A DNA stretch of 12,611 nucleotides from positions 1 through 12,611 of the forward strand of contig JAENXO010000028.1 in the NCBI GenBank assembly GCA_016649455.1, given 5' to 3'. Made by a program: the position numbers and the translations under genes. The stretch is from Gemmatimonadota bacterium (GTDB lineage Bacteria > Gemmatimonadota > Gemmatimonadetes > Palauibacterales > Palauibacteraceae). Positions 7,692 to 12,611 of this stretch are shown piece after piece. The first letter of the stretch is position 1. The number at the start of each line of letters is the position of its first letter. The notes below the pieces were generated by a model. That model was given only the letters and a program-made list of their open reading frames with translations. It did no database searches and was not told where the DNA came from.

Positions 7692-8695
7692 ACGGGCTCC
7701 AGGTAGTCGGTCACGGCATCCGCGAACGGTAACGGTTTGAGGTTGAATACAGTCCGCACCGGGTTCTCGTCCGACGGCAGAACACTGCCGAACCGGAGGA
7801 TGTCGAGTTGTGCGGTCGAGAACGGGCTGGGCAGGCGCAGCCCGGCTGCCACGCGTGACGCTGGACGAGCCAGTCCCACGGGAAACGGAATTATCGGCCG
7901 TGGATGTCCGATCGTCTCTCCCAGGACCCGAACGATCCGCACGAAGCTGAGCCGCTCCGGCCCCGCGAGATCCAGCGAACGACCAGCGACATCGGGACTC
8001 TCGATCGCTTGTGTCAGAACATCGACCATGTCCTCGACTGCCAGCGGTTGGAGCTCGAACGTACCGTCGCCCATCATCGGAAACACCGGCAACGTCTTCA
8101 GTATCCGCACGATCGGCGTGGTGAAATGATCGCCCGGCCCGTACACGACTGATGGCCGGAGAATTACGTATTCCAGATCCGCCGACATCACCACGTCCTC
8201 GGCCTCGAACTTCGTGCGATAGAATTCTCCAGCATCCGGGCTGGCCCCGAGGGCACTGACGAATACGATCCGCTCGACGTCGGTCTTCAGGATTTCCCAC
8301 ACCAGATTCCGCGTGCCGGTGCCGTGTTCCCGTCCGAGGCTCGATTCTTCCCGTGCCACGAAACGCCCCGCCAGGTGAACGACACGATCGCACCCGGCCG
8401 CGATCCCGGCGAGCGATTCGCGTTTCGTGAGGTCGGCCTGTCTCCACTCGATCCCGGGCGCCTGGCTTCCCGGCCGGGTCGGCGCCTCGCGGCACACCGC
8501 TCGGACCCGGTGTCCTCGCGAAATCAGTCGCGGAAGCAGGTGCTGTCCCAGAAAGCCGTCCGCTCCCGTAACCAGGACGCGAAGCGATGTCGAGAGCTCG
8601 ACATCCATCGGCTGCGGGCGTTCCTGCGTCGCGAGCTCCTCGCGTCCTGACGACGCGGAATCGCCGTCAGGTGCTGGAATCGGGGCTCTCGGCAT
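7688..8695 (-). CDS. Atypical SDR, NAD(P)-binding epimerase/NDUFA9-like protein
   Basis: This is a 335-residue protein of the extended/atypical short-chain dehydrogenase superfamily. The nucleotide-binding motif TGADGFLGQ has its glycines at residues 44, 47 and 50. It is followed by ADLTKRESL, CDRVVHLAG, VERIVFVSALGA, and LRPSVVYGPGDHF near residue 180, a layout like complex-I NDUFA9-type and nucleoside-sugar epimerase-like proteins. The expected catalytic YxxxK reads F158-Y-R-T-K162, so the usual tyrosine position is Phe. It may bind a dinucleotide without classical SDR catalysis, or use Tyr159. The start is ATG 8695 with AGGAG five bases upstream; an internal ATG at 8608 (Met30) has no ribosome binding site, although residues 1-30 look disordered. 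It sits between ssb and the phosphatidyltransferase gene. The substrate is unknown. Confidence 0.88.
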   Translation of the reverse strand: MPRAPIPAPDGDSASSGREELATQERPQPMDVELSTSLRVLVTGADGFLGQHLLPRLISRGHRVRAVCREAPTRPGSQAPGIEWRQADLTKRESLAGIAAGCDRVVHLAGRFVAREESSLGREHGTGTRNLVWEILKTDVERIVFVSALGASPDAGEFYRTKFEAEDVVMSADLEYVILRPSVVYGPGDHFTTPIVRILKTLPVFPMMGDGTFELQPLAVEDMVDVLTQAIESPDVAGRSLDLAGPERLSFVRIVRVLGETIGHPRPIIPFPVGLARPASRVAAGLRLPSPFSTAQLDILRFGSVLPSDENPVRTVFNLKPLPFADAVTDYLEPV

Positions 8696-8707
8696 GCGTG
8701 CTCCTGT

Positions 8708-8763
8708 CCCGTTGCGTCGTGGTCCCCTGAAGATTCAGGTTTGTCCGACACCTTCGCAACGGG
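8708..8763 (-). promoter_or_regulatory. Nested inverted-repeat leader element between ssb and the SDR gene
   Basis: Read on the minus strand, CCCGTTGCG (8763-8755) pairs perfectly with CGCAACGGG (8716-8708) as a 9-bp outer stem. Inside lies a hairpin, CCTGA-ATCT-TCAGG (8739-8726). The 3' arm of the outer stem ends three bases before the SDR gene's AGGAG (8705-8701). There is no T-tract, so it does not look like a simple terminator. It could mark an RNA processing or attenuation structure, or a protein-binding site. Function is inferred only from structure. Confidence 0.45.
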
Positions 8764-8772
8764 CTCGGGCGA

Positions 8773-9159
8773 CTAGTCGAGCGGGTCGTCCTCAGACTCG
8801 TCTGGAGTATGCACCAGCTCACCGGCGCCATTCTTTCCGTCGAGCATCACGAATTCCTGGACGATCACGTCGGCAGTCGGGATCGATACTCCCTCCCTGT
8901 CGTACGCGCTGTACTCCAGGCGGCCCTCGACATAGATGCGGCTGCCGCGACGCACATAGCGTTCGACCGTCTCAGCCGCTCCCGACCAGAAGGTGAGACG
9001 GTGCCAGTCGGTCCGGCGCTGTTCTTCGCCGTCACGCAGGAATACACGATTGGTCGCCAACGATAGATGCGCGACTGTCCGGCCGCTCGAAGTTCGGCGG
9101 ACATCAGGGTCCGCTCCGGCATTTCCGACCAGGATCACGCGATTTACGGAACGGCTCAA
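8773..9159 (-). CDS. ssb: Single-stranded DNA-binding protein
   Basis: This 128-residue SSB binds and protects single-stranded DNA during replication and repair. The OB fold covers residues 5 to about 108: VNRVILVGNAGADPDV, SLATNR, the WHR block TDWHRLTFWSGAAETVERYV with W52 at the DNA-stacking position, and GSRIYVEGRLEYSAYDREG. The start is TTG at 9159, with GGAGGT (9164-9169) just upstream. The linker is very short, and the protein ends in an acidic tail PDESEDDPLD instead of the usual DDDIPF-type ending; the final hydrophobic Phe is missing. It could be the main SSB of the cell with a divergent tail or a second paralogue. It leads the operon with the SDR and PgsA-like genes. The region upstream is divergent with the MCE gene. 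Confidence 0.93.
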   Translation of the reverse strand: MSRSVNRVILVGNAGADPDVRRTSSGRTVAHLSLATNRVFLRDGEEQRRTDWHRLTFWSGAAETVERYVRRGSRIYVEGRLEYSAYDREGVSIPTADVIVQEFVMLDGKNGAGELVHTPDESEDDPLD

Positions 9160-9395
9160 CTGGACCTCCAGGAACGCGGTTCGAAGCGCCAGGACACCAT
9201 GTCGCGACGCATAGTCGAATCGAGGATGCCCTGGAGCGAATCTCCCGGGAACGCTGCGTCGGACGGTTTCCGGATCGTCAGGTCTGCCGGATCGAGACGA
9301 CTCGGAGAATCATGAAGTCGAGCAGACCGTCCGGGCTCGGCCCGGTCTCGTCCAGTTGCGCTCGACTACCGCTTCGCCCGGTTGTACCATTCGGC
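9160..9395. other. Divergent intergenic region between ssb and the MCE gene
   Basis: I see no convincing gene here. Notable contents are a direct repeat CCGGATCG at 9270-9277 and 9287-9294 (17-base spacing) and a hairpin CCGGGC-TCG-GCCCGG at 9331-9345. The same-frame extension of the MCE gene back to ATG 9312 has GGAG at 9304-9307, but its codons have weaker GC at the third position and a Pro/Arg/Ser-rich translation, so I treat it as probably non-coding. No clear ssb promoter could be picked out. Confidence 0.4.
9385..9390 (+). promoter_or_regulatory. Candidate -10 element for a leaderless MCE transcript
   Basis: TACCAT fits the TAnnnT -10 consensus and ends five bases before the ATG at 9396, which itself has no Shine-Dalgarno. 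That spacing puts transcription start on or next to the ATG, as in leaderless genes. No clear -35 is visible. This depends on 9396 being the true start. Confidence 0.35.
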
Positions 9396-10361
9396 ATGGA
9401 TGAGCATGGCGGACGTGGCCGAACGAGGTGGACGGACGTGGCTCCGGGGCTGCTGATCCTGGGAGCCATCTTCGTCATCTCCATGATCACGTTCTTCGGC
9501 GACGCGATTCGACGAGCGACCGCTGAAGGTCCACGAGTCACGGTGCTCGCGCCGGAAGTCGCCGGGCTGGAGCGGGGTTCGGCCGTGTGGCTGGCCGGAA
9601 AGCCCTCGGGTCGCGTGCTCAACGTTCATTTCCGCGAGCCGGGCGGGCCGATGGGCGAGCGTGTGTCGATCGAGGCCGTCATGCTGTGGGAAGCGATGCC
9701 GTTCCTCCGGGAGGACGCGCGGGTCACGATCGGGGCCGCCGCCCTGCTGGCACCCTCCGTGGTCAAGATCGCTCCTGGATCCGGACATGGCTCGCCGCTC
9801 GGTGACGGCGATACGCTGCGAGTCGCGTCCGAGCTGGACATCGAGACGTTCCGGACGATGGCGGATTCCGTTCGCACGGCGATCGGCAATGTGGCGGAGG
9901 GCGCATCACTTCTGGGCGAACGGATCACCCGGGGAAACGGGTCCGTCGCGCGATTCCTCGCCCACCGGGGCTCCGTCGCACAGCTGGATTCCACGCGCTC
10001 TCGGATGGATCGACTGGCTCTTGCATGGCGCGAGGGAGGCGGCTTGTCACGACTCGTTCGCGAGGACTCCGTCCGGGCTTCGGCGACCCGGGCGATGGCG
10101 ACTCTGCGCGACATTGCCGATCCGGCGAACCGTTCCGGGGCGATCGACTCCCTTGCCCGGGCCGGGGAGACGCTGCAACAGATCGGGGAACGCGCACGTG
10201 AGATCGGTTCCGGGATCGAGCGAGCCGAAGGCACGGCCGGTAGAGCGATCAGTGACCCGGCCCTGCGGTTGAGCGCGGATCGGACCCGTGCGGTGCTGGA
10301 CTCGCTGACGACGGAACTCGGAGCGAATCCCCTGGCGTGGCTTCGGTTCAAGCTGTTCTGA
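9396..10361 (+). CDS. MCE/MlaD-domain protein, single membrane anchor
   Basis: This 321-residue protein has one N-terminal transmembrane helix (about residues 15-35, APGLLILGAIFVISMITFFG) and a MlaD-type MCE domain after it (VTVLAPEVAGLERGSAVWLA, GKPSGRVLNVHF, then GAAALLAPSVVKIAPGSG), to about residue 130. The rest, to residue 321, is mostly charged helix with Ala/Arg/Glu-rich stretches, likely coiled coil, ending FKLF. MCE proteins bind lipids in the periplasm and usually work with an ABC permease and ATPase (MlaE/MlaF-like); none is beside it here. An upstream in-frame ATG at 9312 with GGAG nearby would add 28 Pro/Arg/Ser-rich residues with poor coding character; 9396 is preferred but not certain. 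It is convergent with the small basic gene. The family call is fairly secure; the lipid and partners are unknown. Confidence 0.83.
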   Translation: MDEHGGRGRTRWTDVAPGLLILGAIFVISMITFFGDAIRRATAEGPRVTVLAPEVAGLERGSAVWLAGKPSGRVLNVHFREPGGPMGERVSIEAVMLWEAMPFLREDARVTIGAAALLAPSVVKIAPGSGHGSPLGDGDTLRVASELDIETFRTMADSVRTAIGNVAEGASLLGERITRGNGSVARFLAHRGSVAQLDSTRSRMDRLALAWREGGGLSRLVREDSVRASATRAMATLRDIADPANRSGAIDSLARAGETLQQIGERAREIGSGIERAEGTAGRAISDPALRLSADRTRAVLDSLTTELGANPLAWLRFKLF

Positions 10362-10402
10362 GCGCGGTTTCCAATCGGGTGATTTCGATGTGCCTTGTCC
10401 GG

Positions 10403-10762
10403 TCACCGCCGTGGAGGGGGAAGTCGGGACTCGATCGCGAACTTCACCAGTTCGCCCCGCGGACCGTCCTTGCCAGGTCTCGTCACCACGATGATCTCTT
10501 CCACGATCTGATCGGGGTCCTCCACCGCAATGCGGAATCGGATGTTTCCATCCACGGATCGGAGTTCGGTTCGCACCACCCGCCCCGGAACCGCTCCCGC
10601 CCGGCGCGCGGGATTCCGGAACAGCGTCTGGCTCGAGCGGCGGCGCCCGTCGAGCAGCTGGCGAGAAATCTTGATTCGGCTCAGCCAGTCGGGCTGGTAT
10701 CCGATCCGCCACAGATTCCCGGTCTGGTCGATCCCTCGCGATTCCCGATTGTGGCGCGCCAT
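10403..10762 (-). CDS. Small basic hypothetical protein
   Basis: This 119-residue, Arg-rich protein has no signal peptide or membrane helix. I do not recognise a named domain. It opens with MARHNRESRGIDQTG, then WRIGYQPDWLSRIKISR, TLFRNPARRAG, and a central beta-like segment VVRTELRSVDGNIRFRIAVE, then DPDQIVEEIIVVTRP and a basic tail. The ATG at 10762 has GGGAGGG six bases upstream; the same frame is open to 10939, but that part has no ribosome binding site and poor coding character. It lies divergent from rho and convergent with the MCE gene. The conserved-looking blocks suggest a real protein, possibly one restricted to the organism's phylum; this is an impression, not a search result. Confidence 0.72.
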   Translation of the reverse strand: MARHNRESRGIDQTGNLWRIGYQPDWLSRIKISRQLLDGRRRSSQTLFRNPARRAGAVPGRVVRTELRSVDGNIRFRIAVEDPDQIVEEIIVVTRPGKDGPRGELVKFAIESRLPPPRR

Positions 10763-10811
10763 TACTGCCCTCCCGTGTCTTGTCTGTCCCGGAACACTTC
10801 CGGCGTCCGAA

Positions 10812-10817
10812 CGTATA
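10812..10817 (-). promoter_or_regulatory. Candidate -10 element of the small basic gene
   Basis: On the minus strand, TATACG lies about 50 bases upstream of the ATG at 10762. The -35 region (about 10835-10840) is weak and abuts the rho -35 on the other strand, so the two promoters are back to back. The motif alone is weak evidence. Confidence 0.3.
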
Positions 10818-10825
10818 GTCCCCGT

Positions 10826-10857
10826 GACCGCCCCGCGATCTTGACCGACCGCGATCT
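10826..10857. repeat. Imperfect tandem direct repeat over the rho -35 region
   Basis: GACCGCCCCGCGATCT (10826-10841) is followed by GACCGACCGCGATCT (10843-10857), which share 14 aligned bases; the perfect core CCGCGATCT repeats with a 16-base period. A weaker third copy, GACCGCCTCTGATTCT, is at 10875-10890. The repeats overlap the rho -35 and the neighbouring divergent promoter, a typical place for a regulator to bind. Confidence 0.45.
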
Positions 10858-10869
10858 CGGAGATAACGT
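10841..10869 (+). promoter_or_regulatory. Sigma-70-type promoter of rho
   Basis: TTGACC (10841-10846) and TAACGT (10864-10869) are separated by exactly 17 bases, matching five of six and four of six consensus positions. Initiation would be near 10876, giving a leader of about 150 bases to the GTG of rho. This is the clearest promoter in the window. Confidence 0.7.
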
Positions 10870-11026
10870 TTTCTGACCGCCTCTGATTCTCACCCGAGCT
10901 TTCGAGCCCCGGAGCGACACAGGCTGCCCTGAAACGCAAGGACCACCTACCCGTCCCCGATAGACGGCGCCGAGCAATTCATCGACCGCTCGCACCAGGG
11001 GACAGCACACCGACGGAGCGACCCTC
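10870..11026 (+). promoter_or_regulatory. rho: C-rich untranslated leader of rho, possible rut-type autoregulation
   Basis: Between the predicted start of transcription and the rho start codon, no gene is seen. In 10875-11026 I count 61 C against 38 G in 152 bases, with pyrimidine runs such as CCACCTACCCGTCCCC near 10953-10968. Rho loads on C-rich, G-poor RNA, and rho leaders in enterobacteria mediate autogenous attenuation, so a similar role is plausible here. This is inference from composition. Confidence 0.4.
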
Positions 11027-12280
11027 GTGGACATTGCCGAGCTGAAATCAAAATCCATTTCGGAACTGCACGAAATGGCCGAGGAGCTTGAGATCGTCAA
11101 CTTCTCCGGTCTCCGAAAGCAGGACCTGATGTTCCGGATCGAACAGAATCTCCTCGATTCGGACGTGGTTCTCCGTGGAGAGGGGGTGCTCGAAATCCTC
11201 CCCGAGGGCTACGGATTCCTCAGAAGCCAGGACTGGAACTACCTGTACGGCCCGGACGACATCTACGTCTCGCCCTCACAGATCAAGCGCTTCGACCTGC
11301 GTACAGGTGACACGATTCTCGGACAGGTGCGGCCGCCGAAAGAGGGTGAGCGCTATCTCGCACTTCTCAAGGTCGAGGAGGTCAACGGAGACGACCCGGA
11401 GAAGGCGAAACACAGGATCGCGTTCGACAATCTCCGGCCGCGGTATCCGGAGCAACGCCTCAGGCTGGAGCGGGCCGACGGTGATATTTCGATGCGGGTC
11501 ATGGATCTCATGACTCCCGTCGGGAAGGGTCAACGGATGCTCATCGTCTCGCCGCCGAAAGCCGGTAAGACAATCCTGCTCCAGAAGACGGCCAACGCCA
11601 TCCTCGAGAGCAACCCCGACGTGCACCTCATCGTGCTGCTCATCGACGAGCGGCCGGAGGAGGTCACGGACATGGAGGAGAATGTAGCCGCGGAGATCAT
11701 CTCCTCTACGTTCGATGAGCCGGCGGATCGTCACACGCAGGTAGCGGAGATGGTGCTCGAGAAGGCGAAGCGCCTCGTCGAGTACAAGCAGGACGTGGTG
11801 ATCCTGCTGGACTCGATTACCCGACTGGCCCGAGCCTACAACACCACCGTGCCCCACTCCGGGAAGATCCTGTCCGGTGGTGTGGACGCCAACGCGCTGC
11901 ACAAGCCGAAGCGGTTCTTCGGGGCCGCGCGGAACATCGAGGAAGGTGGCAGCCTCACGATCATCGCGACGGCGCTGGTGGAGACGGGCAGCCGCATGGA
12001 CGAGGTGATCTTCGAGGAATTCAAGGGTACCGGAAACAGCGAGGTCGTGCTCGATCGGCAGATCTCCGATAAGCGGATCTACCCGGCAATCGACGTCAAT
12101 CGTTCCAGCACCCGGCGCGAGGAGCTGCTGCTGGACGAGATCGAGTTGAACCGGATCTATCTGCTGCGGAATTTCCTTGCCGACATGCCGCCGGCGGAAG
12201 CGATCTCGTTCCTCATCGAACGGCTGAAGCGGACGGACACGAACCAGGAATTCCTCGATTCGATGGCTGCAGGTGGCTGA
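11027..12280 (+). CDS. rho: Transcription termination factor Rho
   Basis: This 417-residue hexameric RNA helicase ends Rho-dependent transcripts. Its length matches E. coli Rho, with no large N-terminal insertion. The N-terminal helical domain (LKSKSISELHEMAEELEIVN) is followed by the RNA-binding fold with EGYGFLRS (RNP motif). The P-loop SPPKAGKTI spans residues 175-183 with the key lysine at 181, then LLIDERPEEVTDM and Walker B VVILLDSITRLARAYN. SGGVDANALHKPKRFFGAAR and the GTGNSEVVLDR block come near the end. The start is GTG at 11027, with GGAG at 11015-11018 eight bases upstream. It has its own sigma-70-type promoter and a C-rich leader. The next gene overlaps its last eight bases, which suggests co-transcription. 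Confidence 0.98.
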   Translation: MDIAELKSKSISELHEMAEELEIVNFSGLRKQDLMFRIEQNLLDSDVVLRGEGVLEILPEGYGFLRSQDWNYLYGPDDIYVSPSQIKRFDLRTGDTILGQVRPPKEGERYLALLKVEEVNGDDPEKAKHRIAFDNLRPRYPEQRLRLERADGDISMRVMDLMTPVGKGQRMLIVSPPKAGKTILLQKTANAILESNPDVHLIVLLIDERPEEVTDMEENVAAEIISSTFDEPADRHTQVAEMVLEKAKRLVEYKQDVVILLDSITRLARAYNTTVPHSGKILSGGVDANALHKPKRFFGAARNIEEGGSLTIIATALVETGSRMDEVIFEEFKGTGNSEVVLDRQISDKRIYPAIDVNRSSTRREELLLDEIELNRIYLLRNFLADMPPAEAISFLIERLKRTDTNQEFLDSMAAGG

Positions 12281-12611
12281 TCCCGCAGAAGTCGCGCGCA
12301 GTCGCACCGATAGCAGTCTGGCGGGGGCCGGCCTCGAGGATCCGAGGCCGGCCCTTCGCGATCTCCTGAGACGGCTTCGGGCCGAGGATGCCGAGGGATT
12401 TGCCGAGGCTACGGACCGTTACGAACGGGTGCTCGTCCCGGCGGCGGCATCGGAGGACACCGATCCTCTGGTAGCCTGGATCGAGTACGCTCGCTGGCTC
12501 AGCGACCGGCTCGCACATGGAAGAGCCGTGGGGATAGATGTCACGGGCCGGGCATCGCCGGCATCCGGCGAGCCGGAACCGGGCATGCTCCTGGTTCACA
12601 TTCCGGATGAG
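12273..12611 (+). CDS. Unrecognised protein downstream of rho, 3' end cut off
   Basis: The frame is open from GTG 12273 to the window end (113 codons). It overlaps the end of rho by eight bases, which favours coupling. The first 25 residues are low in recognisable structure. Then LRDLLRRLRAEDAEGFAEAT reads as a charged helix, followed by DPLVAWIEYARWLSDRL, VGIDVTGRA and MLLVHIPDE. Third-codon positions are strongly GC, as in neighbouring genes, so it is very likely coding. I do not recognise the family; the impression is of a conserved protein beside rho in the same lineage. The ribosome binding site is weak, and no better start was found. A strong hairpin lies in its first codons. Confidence 0.65.
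   Translation, partial: MADPAEVARSRTDSSLAGAGLEDPRPALRDLLRRLRAEDAEGFAEATDRYERVLVPAAASEDTDPLVAWIEYARWLSDRLAHGRAVGIDVTGRASPASGEPEPGMLLVHIPDE
12325..12354 (+). terminator. 12-bp perfect GC-rich hairpin, 44 bases after the rho stop
   Basis: GGGCCGGCCTCG (12325-12336) and CGAGGCCGGCCC (12343-12354) form a perfect 12-bp stem with a six-base loop (AGGATC), extendable by two G-U pairs. It follows the rho stop at 12280. Only TTCG follows, with no T-tract, so it is a terminator-like hairpin of uncertain strength. It lies inside the open frame of the next gene, so it could attenuate that gene. Confidence 0.45.

Noticed and set aside
7104..8495. 463-codon minus-strand frame read as one long protein
   Set aside because: Only its last 195 codons, from GTG 7691, encode a real protein (CDP-alcohol transferase); the earlier part is out of frame with the SDR gene that it overlaps.
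10362..10402. Possible terminator between the convergent MCE and small basic genes
   Set aside because: Only a 5-bp GCGGT/ACCGC match over a long loop is present and there is no T-tract.
10763..10939. N-terminal extension of the small basic protein back to 10939
   Set aside because: It covers the promoter region, has no ribosome binding site and poor coding character, while ATG 10762 has GGGAGGG at good spacing.
1..12611. Search for CRISPR arrays, tRNA or rRNA genes, transposons, toxin-antitoxin or defence genes
   Set aside because: No regularly spaced repeats, clover-leaf sequence, transposase or integrase motif, or known defence domain was seen; intergenic gaps are all under 300 bases.

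Overview
The window looks like ordinary chromosomal DNA from a high-GC, Gram-negative-type bacterium. It has a tripartite RND efflux system with an outer-membrane TolC-family channel, a lipoprotein adaptor and an MCE/MlaD-type protein. The gene set and the feel of the hypothetical proteins beside rho make me think of Gemmatimonadota. That is an inference from memory of the families, not something I could test. Starts are often GTG or TTG backed by strong GGAGG-type ribosome binding sites, and co-directional genes often overlap by a few bases.

Layout. (1) 1-1317, minus: a fused SRPBCC + NAD(P)-epimerase protein of the TIGR01777/YfcH type, cut by the window start. (2) 1318-1524: divergent intergenic region with a candidate extended -10 promoter, a short hairpin and a 10-bp palindrome. 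(3) 1525-7063, plus: a tightly coupled three-gene RND efflux operon in the unusual order pump - outer-membrane factor - membrane-fusion lipoprotein. (4) 7104-9159, minus: an operon of ssb, an atypical SDR and a PgsA-like CDP-alcohol phosphatidyltransferase, with a nested inverted-repeat structure just upstream of the SDR ribosome binding site. (5) 9396-10361, plus: a solitary MCE-domain protein, possibly read from a leaderless transcript. (6) 10403-10762, minus: a small basic hypothetical protein. (7) 10763-11026: divergent promoter region with a convincing sigma-70-type promoter for rho and a C-rich leader. (8) 11027-12280, plus: transcription termination factor rho. (9) 12273-12611, plus: start of an unrecognised protein overlapping the end of rho and cut by the window end, with a 12-bp perfect hairpin inside its first codons.

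How the genes work together: the only obvious functional module is the RND efflux pump, which would carry a hydrophobic or amphiphilic substrate from the inner membrane or periplasm across the outer membrane. The PgsA-like enzyme and the MCE protein both touch envelope lipids but are in separate transcription units. rho and ssb are housekeeping genes. I see no tRNA, rRNA, CRISPR array, insertion sequence, integrase or defence system. I do not see a clearly new multi-gene system. The points worth a second look are regulatory RNA or DNA structures near ssb and rho, an SSB with a non-canonical C-terminus, and start-site choices.
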